Assembly (NCBI GenBank): GCA_024291935.2
Contig: CM044315.1
Coordinates: forward strand, 53,046,385-53,110,384
DNA: 64,000 nt
DNA from: Okapia johnstoni
Taxonomy: Eukaryota > Chordata > Mammalia > Artiodactyla > Giraffidae
Direction: 5' to 3'
This document shows positions 24,428-36,552 of this stretch, in pieces. Both the position numbers and the translations under genes were made by a program. Numbering within the stretch: the stretch's first letter is position 1; each line of letters opens with the position of its first letter. The notes beneath the pieces were generated by a model. That model made no database searches and was not told the origin of the DNA. It worked only from the letters and a program-made list of their open reading frames with translations.

Positions 24428-27400
24428 TCAGAAGAAGTGGCAAAACACTTCAATATTCTTGCCTTGAGACCCCCATGAACAGTATGAAAGGGCAAAAAGA
24501 TAGGACACTGAGAGATGCACTCCCCAGGTAGGTAGGTGACAATATGCTACTGGAGATCAGTGGAAAAATAACTCCAGAAAGAATGATGATATGGAGCCAA
24601 AGCAACAACAACACCCAGTTGTGGATGTGACTTGTAATGGAAGTAAAGTCCGATGCTATAGAGAGCAATATTGCATAGGAACCTGGAATGTTAGGTCCAG
24701 AATCAAGGCAAACTGAAAGTGGTCAAACAGGAGATGGCAAGAGTGAACATCGACATTTTAGGAATAAGCAAACTAAAATGGACTGGAATGGGTAAATTTA
24801 ACTCAGATGACCATTATATCTACTACTGTGGGCAAGAATCCCTTAGAAGAAATGGAGTAGCCATCATAGTCAACAGAAGATTCCGAAATACGGTACTTGG
24901 ATACAAACTCAAAAACGACAGAATATTTTCTGTTTGTTTCCAAGGCACACCATTCAATATAACAGTAATCCAAGTCTATGCCCCAACCAGTAATGCTGAA
25001 GAAGCTGAAGTTGAATGGTTCTATGAAGACCTACAAGACCTTATATAACTAACACCCAAAAGAGATGTCCTTTTCATTATAGGAGACTGGAAGGCAAAGG
25101 TAGGAAGTCAAAAATATGTGGAATAACAGGCACATTTAGCCTTGGAGTACAGAGTGAAGCAGGGCAAAGGCTAATAGAGTTTTGCCAAAACAACACACTG
25201 ATCATAGCAAAAACCCTATTCCAGCAACACAAGAGAAGACTCTACACCTGGACATCACTAGATGGTCAATACCAAAATCAGGTTGATTATATTCTTTGTA
25301 CCCAAAGATGGAGTAGCTCTATACAGTCAGCACAAACAAGACTGGGAGCTGACTGTGGCTCTGATCATGAACTCCTTATTGTGACATTCAGACTTAAATT
25401 GAAGAAAGTAGGAAAAATCACTAGACCAATCAGATATGATCTAAATTAAATCCCTTACCATTATACAGTGGAAGTGACATAGATTCAAGGGGTTAGATCT
25501 GATAGAGTAACTGAAGAACTATGGATGGAGGTTTGTGACAGTATACAGGAGGCAGGGATCAAGACCATCTCCAAGAAAAAGAAATGCAGAGAGGCGAAAT
25601 GGTTGTCTGAGGAGGCCTTACAAATAGCTGCAAAAAGAAGAGGAGTGAAAGGCCAAGGAGAAAAGAAAGATATATCCATTTGAATATAGAGTTCCAAAGA
25701 ATAGCAAGGAAAGATGAGAAAGCCTTCCTCAGTGATCAGTGAAAAGAAATAGAGGAAAACAATACAATGGGGAAGACTAGAGGTCTCTTCAAGAAAATTA
25801 GAGATACGAAGGGAACATTTCATGCAAAGATGGGCACAATAAAGGACAGAAATGGTATGGACCTAACAGAAGCAGAAGATATTGAGAAGAGTTGGCAAGA
25901 ATGCATAGAAGAACTATACAAAAAAGATCTTCATGACCCAGATAACCACAATGGTGTGATCATTCACCTAGAGCCAGACATTCTGGAATGCAAAGTCAAA
26001 TAGGCCTTAGGAAGCATCACTACGAACAAAACAAGTGGAGGTGATGGAATTCCAGTTGAGCTATTTCAAATCCTAAAAGATGATGCTGTGAAAGTGCTTC
26101 ACTCAAAATGCCACCAAATTTGGGAAACTTAGCGGTGGTCACAGGACTGGAAAAGGTCAGTTTTCATTCCAATCCCAAAGAAAAGCATGCCAAAGAATGC
26201 TTAAACTACTGCACAATTGCACTCATCTCATACACTAGTAAAGTAATGCTCAAAATTCTCCAAGCCAGGCTTCAACAGTACGTGAACTGTGAACTTCCAG
26301 TTGTTCAAGTTAGATTTAGAAGAGGCAGAGGAACCAGAGATCAAATTTCCAACCTCTGTTGGATCATCAAAAAAGAAGAGAGTTCCAGAAAAACATCTGC
26401 TTGATTGACTATATTAAAGCCTTTGACTATGTGGATAACAACAAACTATGGAAAATTCTTAAAGAGATGGGAATACCAGACCACCTCACCTTCCTCCTGA
26501 GAAATCTAGTCTGTGTGCAGGTCAAGAAGCAACAGTTAAAACTTGACATGGAACTACAGACTGGTTCCAAATTGGGAAAGCAGTACATCAGGGCTGTATA
26601 TTGTCACCCTGTTTATTTAACTTATATGCAGAGTACATCATGAGAAATGTTGGGCTGGATGAAACACAAGCTAGAATCAAGATTGCTAGAAGAAATATCA
26701 ATCACCTCAGATATGCAGATGACACCACCTTTATGGCAGAAAGTGAAGAAGAACTAAAGAGCCTCTTGATGAAAGTGAAAGAGGAGAGTGAAAAAGTTTG
26801 GCTTAAAACTCAACATTCAGGAAACCAAGTTCATGGCATCTGGCCCCATCACTTCATGGCAAATAGATGGGAAAGCAAAGGAAACAGTGACAGACTTTTT
26901 TGGGAGGGGCTTCAAAATCACTGCAGATGGTGATTGCAGCCATGAAATTAAAAGACATCTGCTCCTTGGAAGAAAAGTTATAACCAACCTAGACAGCATA
27001 TTAAAAAGCAGAGACATTACTTTGCCAACAAAAGTCTGTCCAGTCAAAGCTATGTCTTTTTCCAGGAGTCATGTATGGATGAGAGTTGGACTATAAAGAA
27101 AGATGAGCACAGAAGAATTGATGCTTTTGAACTGTGGTGTTGGAGAAGACTCTCAAGAGTCCCTTGGGCTACAAGGAGATCCAAGCAGTCCATCCTAAAG
27201 GAAATCAGTCCTGAATATCTATTGGAAGGTCTGATGCTGAAGCTGAAACTTCAATACTTTGGCCACCCGATGCGAAGAACTGACTCATTTGAAAAGACCC
27301 TGACACTGGGAAAGCTTGAAGGCCAGAGGGAAGGGGACAACAGAGGATGAGATGGTGGTACGGCATCACAGACTCAATGGACATGAGTTTGAGTAATCTC

Positions 27401-27491
27401 TGGGAGTTGTTGCTGGACAGGGAGGCCTGGCATGCTGCAGTCCATGGGGTCGCTAAGATTCAGAAACAACTGAGCGACTGAACTGAACTGA
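24428..27491 (+). mobile_element. Nearly full-length BovB LINE
   Basis: About 3.06 kb, close to the length of an intact BovB. The 5' part resembles the Bov-A SINE body (cacttcaatattcttgcc). It is followed by the endonuclease region (about 24680-25400), a middle region (25400-26100), the reverse transcriptase (about 26100-26900) and the C-terminal region to about 27350. The 3' terminus is gagcgactgaactgaactgag. It is the only copy here that keeps the 5' region and endonuclease. No clear target-site duplication was found. Confidence 0.94.
24681..27350 (+). pseudogene. BovB ORF2 remnant: APE endonuclease plus reverse transcriptase, inactivated
   Basis: All parts of the RTE-type polyprotein can be followed in order. 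The endonuclease has TWNVR at 24681-24695 and IQVYAPTSN near 24970. Where the family has the catalytic ISEL glutamate, this copy has lysine (codon 24770-24772). Where it has GDWNA, this copy has GDWKA (Asn to Lys, codon 25091-25093). The SDH motif survives at 25360-25368 in another frame. A stop lies at 25046-25048. The reverse transcriptase shows KILQARLQQYV, the AFDYVDNNKLWKIL block and YADD at 26712-26723. C-terminal FELWCWRR follows near 27129. At least six frame changes or stops separate these pieces, at about 25046, between 25094 and 25360, 26000, 26404, 26600 and 26800. An intact copy would nick target DNA and reverse-transcribe its RNA there; this one cannot. Confidence 0.9.
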
Positions 27492-27849
27492 GAACTTCAT
27501 CTTGGTCTCCCTGGTGACTTTTATTTTATTATAGTGATTTCACCAAGAAATATATGTGTTTTTTTTTTTTTCGTACAGAAGCATTCTCAAACTGAAAAAA
27601 AATAGGAACCTATTTGAATTGGTCCTGAATTCAGATCACATTATATTACAAGCATTCCAAAATTTTGTATTAAGGAAATGGAGCTACATAGGAGCTACAG
27701 AGTCTTCATTCCATGTAAATTTTTAAATAATGGGTTTCTTGACATCTCTGAATATTTTATTCCAAATTTCCTTCATTCTTTCTCTCAAATTATTTTGAAA
27801 ATGCCTTTCACCTTTTCACATTTTGTTTTTCTTCACAATAACTTTATAT

Positions 27850-28063
27850 GGTTGTTGTTATTTAGTCACCAAGTTGTCCTTGACTCTTTGTGACCCCATG
27901 GACTGTAGCCTGCCAGGCTCCTATGTCCATCAGATTTCCCAGGTAAGAATATTGGAGTGGGTTGCCGTTTCCTTATCCAGGGGATCTTTCTGACACAGGC
28001 ATCGAACCCACAACTCCTACATCGGCAGGTGAATTCTCTATCACTGAGCCACCAGGGAAACTG
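27850..28063 (-). mobile_element. Bov-tA SINE
   Basis: Minus-strand Bov-tA with gactctttgtgaccccatgg, aggtaagaatattggagtgg and a head ending in gagccaccagggaaa. The imperfect repeat ctttatatg at 27842-27850 and ctttaatatg at 28064-28073 fits its target-site duplication. A gttgttgtta tail is visible. Confidence 0.9.
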
Positions 28064-28073
28064 CTTTAATATG

Positions 28074-31000
28074 CGTTATGTATTTTAAAGTTCAAGACCC
28101 ACAAATGTAAGAAAATATTAAAATACCATTTTACAACTGAGTAGACTAAGCTGTGAAGTAATTTTTCCTAGGACTTGTGTACTAACAATTTACCACCTTA
28201 ACCCCAAACCTTAGTACATTGCCTCACAATAATAAATACTCAAGTAGTACCTGTTAAATTAATCAAGCTACAGCAGTGCCTCAAATCAAAGGTTTTCTAA
28301 TTAAAATGTGTGTCCCTTTTCATTCACTCATTAATTTAACATTTATTAAATAGAACTCAAAGAGGTCTCATGACATAGGTCAAAGTTACAGATGCAAGAT
28401 TCAACTGGACAGAGGTAGTATTTAAACCCATATGAGTATATGCTATCATTTAAGATGGTTCTGTTAAAAGAGATGAGCAGAGGAACAAAAGTATGATTTC
28501 ACAAAGTGAGGGAAATGAAGCCACTGAAGGATACTGAGTAGAACATAAACTAAGAGCAAATCATAAAGATAGAGACATAACTAAGAGACAAAAATCTATA
28601 AAATTCAGTTTTATGGGCAGTCTTTTTGAGTGTGATAGAAACAGATAGAAAATCTAGAAACTTTTCACCAAGTAGGTCACTGGTAGCCTGTGATAGGAAC
28701 AGACACTGGAATCTAGAAAATGTAGACCACATGTTAGAGAGGCTTGATAATTAATTCATACAAAAAATAGATCAGTAATTTAACAGATAGTAGGATTCAG
28801 AAAATTGGGAACTATTAGTTATTTTTGTTTCTTTTTACTTTTTGATGGTACATATTTGTAAGCCAAGAAAATACTTTGTTTGTAGTATCCATTTGACTAA
28901 ATAATTCCTCTATAATACCCAATAGCTTATAAGGACAACTGAATTTTTTAGTTATTTGATGATATTCTTCCATAGTAAAATATGGCAAACAATATACGAT
29001 CTCAACAGCAGTAGGTATAATGAAGAAATTGTTGTAGATTTGTGTATTTCAGACGTAAAAAGATAGCATAACCAAACCATTACAGTAAACACAGTCAAGT
29101 AGTGAATATTGTAAAAGAAACCACAAAATTACATATTATGTACACAGACTGATACTGATGACATATAAAGAGTACTAATAAGTAAATAAAACAATCTTTC
29201 AAAAATAGGTAAAGGATAGAAGCAGGTAATTTTTAAAAGATTTTGTTTAAAAATGTGAGGATATATAGCTTTTTCATTACCAAAAATATATAAGATTAAA
29301 TGAGAAATCTCATTTCTATAATCAAAATATTAATGATTTAATTTTAAGAAATATTTAATTTCATTTCCAATTATTTTGAAAAGAGAAAAACCATTTATCT
29401 GTCATTCCTTCTTCTATGATAAAGAAATTAATCTTTTCCTGCACAAAGAATCTCATAATAATCATTATCATACACTTAGTAGAAGGAAAATTCACATTTT
29501 CTTTTTTTTCATTTGCAGGAAAACTTAACTATGAGTGAATTTTTCTCAAAATTTTCTTCATCCACATCATACCCTCAAAAATATCTATAAAAAGTACTGT
29601 GCATGGCTGTTTATCACAATTTTATGTGTTCTAATACAGTTAAGTAAAATATGAAATGTCCACACTTTGAAATGTCTCCACTATATTCACTATATTTAAT
29701 ATATATATGTATGCATTAGGAAAATACGCTATAGGAATACATCAGTTTATAAAGATGACATGGATATATTTATTGACATGGAAATAGGACCACAGTATTT
29801 TGTTTTGTGGGAGAAAAATCTTCAAAGCAATATGTCCATTATTATTCCTTTTCTCTAAAAAAACATATATGCTAGAAAATATATTTGAAAACAACACATA
29901 CAAAATCACTAACAATTATTATTTTTAAGTGTGGTACTATTATAAGCATTTTTATATTCATCTATTTGGTGTGAATTTTCATCAATAAGAGGTTTGTTTT
30001 GTTTTGTTGTTTTCAAAGAATATGAGCAAATGAACCTACTATTCTTTGCAGGGAAAAAAGGATTAACTTCTTAGGTCATTTTTATGATATATTCATTGGT
30101 ATCTCCTTTTTTCTATGATGAAATAAACAAAAATGAAAACGTACTATTACCTCTACAATTCATTCAGAACAATCCACATCCATTAAAGTTTTGAGCTGGA
30201 GTTTGTATGAAGAGGAGTAGTTGTACTACTATGTCCTCTCTTACCTTTGTTAAGACTAGTTCATCTATGGGGTTGAATTCTTGTTGTTAGAAATACGGAG
30301 GTTAATATCATTGTAACTAATCATTTCCATCAGAGTTAAAAATAGGTATGAAAAAAACTAACCCAGTACTGATTTTCTTTGAAGGTTTGATCCTACATCT
30401 GCCTGAGATTATTTTCATAAAATTTATAAAAAATTAATTTAAAAATACTTATTATAGTAACAGTCAATAAACTGTCACATTTTTGTTTGAAGTCATGTAG
30501 AGTGTTATACTAACATTTCAAAATTAATGGACTTTCAGCAGTGTTATTATGGACAGTTCTAAAGCAAAGCTGTCATATTAAGTATCATTGGCAAATCATT
30601 TAAAAAATGTATTTAGAAGGTTTACAGCAAGGCATTTCCCTGTGTCAGATGACTTTCAAAGTGATGTGCTGAATTGTTACTAGCTAATGATAAATGTTAG
30701 CAAGGAATAGTTTTTCTTCATAAACTCACTTTTTATTGAGATTTCCACACAGTTTTCTACCTTATGGGATGACAAAAGATTGGAGTGTACGTATCTCTTT
30801 TCTCCAGTTACTACTCTTCCCCAAGAAGTAACAGGGGCTGATCCAAGCTTACAAACTATTAGGCCACATTTCTAATGGGCAGACCAGGCTTCTCTAGTGC
30901 CCTGTAGTCAAGGCTACCTCCTCTCTCACTGTCTTCCCATTACTCATTAAGATAAGATAAGCTTCTAACAACCATTCTTAAGCTGTTTAGGCTCAAGGGA

Positions 31001-33009
31001 AGATATGCTTGTACAGATCAGTTTAAATGGGAGAAGCCAAAGTTCTGAGTGGAGTCCAGCCTTTAACCAATAGCTCTTTTTTTTTTTCTTTTTGGGTGTA
31101 CTAGACAGGCCCCCCATTCTCTCTGAAGACATTAACACTCTCCCCACATCTCCTTCATTCCCAGCTCACCAACATGAGGAAGATGTTTCCACTGTCTGCA
31201 TAGTTCTTATCCAGGTATTCACATTCTTTACTTCTCTATTCAGGAGATAACACAGAGGCTCTCTTTGCCTGCTTTCCATAAGAATTGTTTCTCTGTCCAA
31301 TCACACTCTATTCTTCTTAATCTGCTTTGTTACTTTTTCATAAAATTTATCATATCTGATTTTTAAAACAATGTTATATCCATAATTAAAATAATATTAT
31401 TTTAATATACTAAATGAAATGAAAACTAATTTCATTTAATAAAATGATTTAATTAATATTTATAATAAATAAATATTAATTTATTTAAACATTATTAAAT
31501 GTTCATTTAATAAATTAAAATTAACTAATTTAATATATTAAAATTTAATTTAAAAAAACAGTATTATATGAATAGTGTGTTAAATGAAAAGTGAATGAAA
31601 TGAGTTAATAAAGGGGCAATGGGTTGACTAACCATTAATAAAGCAGGTAGTTGGTCCATGTTTTTACTCTGGCTTATCTACATCCCCTATTCATAACCGC
31701 TAAGAAATTTTTGAAATCTAAATTCAAAAAGCCATAAAGGGAATATAAATTACACATTAGATAGGATAATAAACACACTGCAAGCCTGGGTTAAGTAATG
31801 GTTTCCTAACAAAAATTCCTTCTATAAAGACCTATATTGCCTAAGGGAGGTAAGATTGAAATTATTACCATAAACAATCAATATTGTATCAATATTTAGA
31901 AGTCAAAGACTTCATATCTCTTATCTTCCTATCTCTTTATAATTTGAAGATGCTAAGATACATATATTTGTTTCAAGAGTTAGAGTATGAGAGAAAAGAA
32001 CGTGTCACCTTTAGCAACCAAATAGTGTTTCTTAGTGGGGAAGGCAGGAGGCCAACATTAAAAAAGAGAAAAAGAAACAGCAAAATAAAAGCATAGCTGG
32101 GTTGGCTTGAAAAAAGAATAGAAACAGGAATAGGCAATGGGATACAAGAGGCCCATCTCTGAATTTCCAATGAAGCAGTAGTGTCTCAAATGCCATGGCT
32201 TTCTATAAATATAAAAGCATTTTGTGAAAATGAAAATTTTAACTGCAGATTTTTCCCAAATGGGCAGAAGTTAAAAGAGGTTTTCCACAGACATTGCCCA
32301 AAATGAAGCACCTACTGGTAGGGCTAAAACTTTCCCTTTTATGTATTCTTTTCTCTTTCCCTCCCCATATTACTCTATCTGTTCCTGAAATACAAAAGCA
32401 ATACTGATCTAGCTTGGAAATATAATTTGTTTAGAGAAAGCAGCTGTATTGGGGATAATAGATGTCAAAATTGAAATTTGTCTTGTGTCTTCTAAATGTT
32501 GTTTGGTTGAAGAACTTGATCGGATGTTCTTGTTTGTGCTCTTCCTCTAAAATTTAGAAACATGAGTAATGTAGGGTTGAAGTAATTCAAATTTGAAAAC
32601 TGCTAAGGAGACTCTTTCATTCTATTGGATAAAACAAGGCTTAACCTTTTGTCCTGGGAACAAAAATTCATACTTGTACCTTCAGGAGGATAAACATTAG
32701 GCTACTTTTATGCATATTCATTCAGTAATTCATCCTTTCAGAAAAGTATGTTCAAAACAAAGAAAAATGAAACAGGCTATTACAGCATACAATCAAGATT
32801 TGAACATGTGACCTGTGGCTACAGGACAAGACCAGAACTTCACTGGGGGAAAATGTCTCTTTACTAGTCTTCCATTATCAATGGACAAAGCTAACCAAAA
32901 CATACGTTAAAGGTAATCTGAATTTGACACATTCATATACTCTGACATCTACCAAAATTTCTATTGACCTAGAAGGAATACCAGCTAAGGGAGGTTTCCT
33001 ATAGTTGCT
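28074..33009. other. Long unassigned AT-rich interval
   Basis: Almost 5 kb without a recognisable young repeat or exon. Weak traces only: possible MIR at about 28110-28180 and possible L2 3' sequence at about 28318-28410. A more mixed-composition part at 30760-31250 could be an old LTR but has no clear landmarks. Open frames are short and have no domains. Confidence 0.45.
31355..31560. repeat. AT-rich low-complexity block
   Basis: About 200 bases made almost only of A and T, with repeated attaat/aataaat/ttaaat units in both orientations, giving many small inverted repeats. Confidence 0.85.
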
Positions 33010-33455
33010 GAAAGAAGTGCCACAAATGTCTTGGCTTAAAACAACACAGATTTACAGTTTTCCTTCTCTATATTTCAGAAATCCACAATGAGTCTCACTA
33101 CCCTAAAATCAAAGTGTCAGAAAGGCCACATTCTTATTCGGAGGCCCTAGGGGAATACAAAATTTTGTGCCTTTCCAGCTTCTAGAGTATACCTGCACTC
33201 CATGATCCATGCACCCCTTCTGCCATCTTCAAGGCCAAGAATGGCTCATCCAGCCTTTATCACATTCACTCTGACATTCTCCATAGTTTCATCTCTCTCT
33301 GAATTCCTCGTATTACATTGGACCCACCTCGATAATACAGGATTAGCTCTCAAAAGTCAGCTGATTAGCATCTTAATTCCACCTGCAATTTTAATTCTGC
33401 TTTGCCACATAATCACAGGTTCCAGGAATTAGACTGTAGACAACGTGGGAAGGAG
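33010..33455 (-). mobile_element. MLT1-like MaLR LTR
   Basis: Minus-strand MaLR LTR. The low-coordinate end has gcttaaaacaacacagattt, then gaaatccacaatgagtctcac, aaaatcaaagtgtcag, ggaggccctaggggaa, ttccagcttctagag, ccatcttcaaggccaagaatgg, ttacattggacccacc, gtcagctgattagcatc and cacaggttccaggaattag. This is a solitary LTR in the same superfamily as the one at 3262 but in the opposite orientation. Confidence 0.75.
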
Positions 33456-34199
33456 AGGGGACTCTATTCTGCTAACAGTCTCCAGCAAAGCCCATGAACA
33501 ATTTCCAAGAAATAAAAATAGAATCTGGGCAATAAACTCTGACTTTTTTTTTTCACTTTGTGCTTCATCTAGTTTTACTTGCTTGTAGGATACAGAGTGC
33601 TTGCACCCCCACACTTTAGACAAGAGTTCCTTGTGCAAAACCACTGCACCTGACACCTAGGTCTGCCTGCCACATGATGTGTGTGCCCAACACAGTGATC
33701 TGGAGTGCTGTGAGCAGCACAGCTGAGCAGACCCATGAAAACTCTATTAAAGCACCTCTGCCCATGGCCTTTAGAGTACCTTATGGAATTCCTCGTGCTT
33801 TTAGATGTTGTGAGTCCAAAACCTCCTCCGTTTCGGCCGAAAAGGGACAAAGAGAAGATGTCAGCCTCAGACAGCTTTGCCAGCCCCTAATGAACCAAGC
33901 TGATCAGGAACAAATGTGGCCAAGCTGCTCTGGCCCAGACACAGTATCTTCTAGACTCCTATGTGATATTCTGACTGAGGAGAGATTAACTATCTCAAGC
34001 GCAGATGGTACCAATTCAAGGGGACACCCAGTGATATCCAGCTATATGTTTTAGTCTTTCAAGGAATCCATTAACAGTTTGCTGCTAGTTCCAAATTTCC
34101 TGAACTAGGAATCTTTTTTGGATATTCCCCAATCTACACAAAGAAAGAATTAGACAAAGTTGAAAATGGGGCTTCAACAGAGATCTAGGAGGCCATGTG
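33456..34199. other. Unassigned sequence upstream of retroviral remnant
   Basis: A 126-codon plus-strand open frame at 33674-34054 lies directly before the integrase remnant. It may be part of the same endogenous retrovirus, but no motif confirms that. A poly-T run is at 33545-33554. Confidence 0.35.
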
Positions 34200-35340
34200 T
34201 GGTGCTAGTTAATAATCACAGGCAATAATACTCCTTCCCCCAAACTGCAGCTTGTCAAGCCATCAGGGAGGCTCATCAAGGAACTCACTACAGGTGGGAA
34301 GCCTTATTTACACAATTGGTTAGTTAAGGTCATGATAACCTCTGAAATAAAAAGTATAATCAGTTGGATAGTTGAGACCTGCCCCATCAGTACAATGAAC
34401 AACCCCAACACCAGCCTCTGCAGAGCCCACCCAGATAAGGCCCATTCAGATTGGAGGGCCATATCCTGTCCAAGATTGGCAGATTGATGTCCCTTTCCTG
34501 TCAAAAGTACTGGGCAATTTCAGGTATCACTTGTTGCTAGTGGATACATTTTCTAGGTGGATAGGATCATTCTCTGCCAGAACTGAAACAGCAGCTGAAG
34601 AGGCTAAGGTGTTACTAAAAGAAATAATCCCCAAGTTTGGGCTCCCAGGATCCCTGCAAAGTAATAAGGATCCAGCATTTGTGTCTCAAGTAATCAAGGG
34701 AATAATGAGTGCCCTGGACAGAAAATGAACCTTTCATTCAGCCTGGAAACTCCAGTCTTTGAGAGGAGGAAGAGAAATTCAATTAGACCTTAATCATGCT
34801 ATCTCAGGAAACTCAAGAAAATTGGATTTAAACTGTTTTTATTGTCCTGCTCCACATGCATTTAGCCCCAGAGGGTAAGTTAAAACACATTTGGACTTGA
34901 GTATGGTATACCCATTTCCCACACCCAAGAGAAGGAACACCTTAATCCCCTTGAAATGGAATAACTCAAATATGTTTTCCACATAGGAAAGCAGTCGTTG
35001 AATTTGGTAACCATATGCTGCTTGCATTCACTGACCTGGCCCTCCACCCCTTCCAGGCAGGAGACTGGATAAATCTGAAAACCTAGGAAATCAGCACCCT
35101 CAAGAACAGCTTACTCCTAAAGTGGAACAGACCCCATTTGGTAATCTTACCTAATAATTTGAGGCCGTGCATCTAAATATTGTCTGCTATCCCCATCTTG
35201 AGAGCTGGAGCAGGCTCACTGAGCGACACAGCTGTGGCAGACTGGTGAGAACTCTATACTCCTCCCTATGAATAAAATCCTTATAAAACAGACCCACTGA
35301 GGGCTTTTCAGAGAGGTCTTGTGCTCTGGAATAAAGTTTA
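34200..35340 (+). pseudogene. Class I endogenous retrovirus pol remnant (integrase end)
   Basis: Decayed gammaretrovirus-like pol. The core shows WQID at 34477-34488 (first catalytic Asp retained), then LLLVDTFSRW near 34531-34562, a TETA motif and EIIPKFGLPG near 34622-34650. At the second catalytic position the usual SDNGPAF reads SNKDPAF, with Asn at codon 34663-34665. A stop ends the frame at about 34726. Further on, about 35053-35135, the C-terminal integrase block is visible as AGDWI ... KWNRPHLVIL in broken frame. No gag, protease, reverse transcriptase or full env is identified. The end, near 35270-35340, has two aataaa signals and may be LTR-derived. Integrase normally inserts viral DNA into the host genome; this copy is inactive by the substitution, the stops and the missing parts. 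Confidence 0.8.
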
Positions 35341-35344
35341 TTCT

Positions 35345-35460
35345 TCAATGGACATGGGTTTGGGTGGACTCTGGGAGTTGGTGATGGACAAGGAGGCCTG
35401 GCGTGCTGCGGTTTGTGGGGTCACAAAGAGTCGGACATGACTGAGTGACTGAACTGAACT
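35345..35460 (+). mobile_element. BovB 3'-terminal fragment
   Basis: Only the last 116 bases of BovB: caatggacatgggtttggg, the gaggcctggcgtgctgcgg block, agagtcggacatgactgag and the terminal tgaactgaact. It is a very short 5'-truncated insertion directly at the end of the retroviral remnant. Confidence 0.9.
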
Positions 35461-35764
35461 TTGTTATGCTCCTTTGCAGCTTTGAACCATGTAGTATCTG
35501 ATTTATGAAGCAGAGAAAACATGCGGCTTATTTGAATTGTGGCTTTGAAGTAGGGTCTAATGAGAAAGGGGAAAGCCTAACAACAGCTGTGGGAGATTTG
35601 AATTAGGAGAAACCAGTTCAAACAAGAACTCTATCTGCAAAACAGTCCTTAAACAGTTGTCTGAAACTGTCTTCCCATTAAGAGATAGTTGCAATGTGTA
35701 AGGTAAATTGTATATAAACATGTATTGTCAAGGAATTATGTTTCAAAGCAACAAAGTCTTTGAA

Positions 35765-35876
35765 TTGGTATTCATTTATTCATTCATTCAGTCAACAAAT
35801 ATTTATTTAGTACCTACTAATACTAGTCACTGTTGTAACACCTGGGAATACTGCACGAACTTAAACAAAACAAACA
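35765..35876 (-). mobile_element. L2 LINE 3' end
   Basis: The stretch cattcattcagtcaacaaat followed by atttatttagtacctact and cactgttgtaacacctgggaatac is the classic minus-strand L2 terminus. Confidence 0.75.
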
Positions 35877-36494
35877 TAACTTCATCAATGAAGCTTTTTT
35901 TGAAAAGTGCTAATGTCACTCCCTTTACTATGTATTAGCTTACTAGAGACACTCAGTGTTCCCTGTTAGCCAGGGAAATGTTAGACAGTGTCCCTGTGTA
36001 GACAACCTGACATAAAGTTCTATTTTCCCAGGAGTCTCTAGAATTTGCAATTCAGTGGCTGGCTAACAGTTGAGAAGATGGCAGGAATGCATTCCTGGGA
36101 AGAAAGAGATGGAAAGGTGAAAGAAATTCAGAAAATATTTGACAAGGATTTTTAAACCAGGGAAAGAGACCTGGTCTTTTTCAGCACCTTAATCCCTTAT
36201 GTCTTGTTATGCACTCCCTGCCTCTCCCTTTCAGAAGCCTGCCATAATATGAGAAAATCCTATCTTTGAAACAAAGCTACAGTCCTCTTGGTTTTTAGTG
36301 TCTTAGAGATGTGGGACTGAGGAAAAAGAGCGTTTTGCCAGGTGAACTGGGTCAGGATGTGGTCTTATAATTCCAGATTGGGACTGGAACTCATATTTCA
36401 ATAGAGATGTTATTATGCAAGTTACTGAGAGCTACTGTAATATTTGTGCACTTTTAAATTTATCATCATTTTGTATAATCTTATATATTCTAGA
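35877..36494. other. Unassigned sequence
   Basis: No recognised feature. Confidence 0.5.
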
Positions 36495-36506
36495 ATATAT
36501 ATGTGT

Positions 36507-36552
<46 letters not shown>
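36495..36552. repeat. (TA)(TG)(CA)n microsatellite
   Basis: atatatatgtgtgtac leads into about 20 CA units. Purine and pyrimidine alternate without interruption for 58 bases, with a gtgtgtacacac palindrome at the switch point. Confidence 0.96.

Noticed and set aside
33674..34054. 126-codon open frame as retroviral gag or a host exon
   Set aside because: No motif of either kind is visible; left as unassigned.
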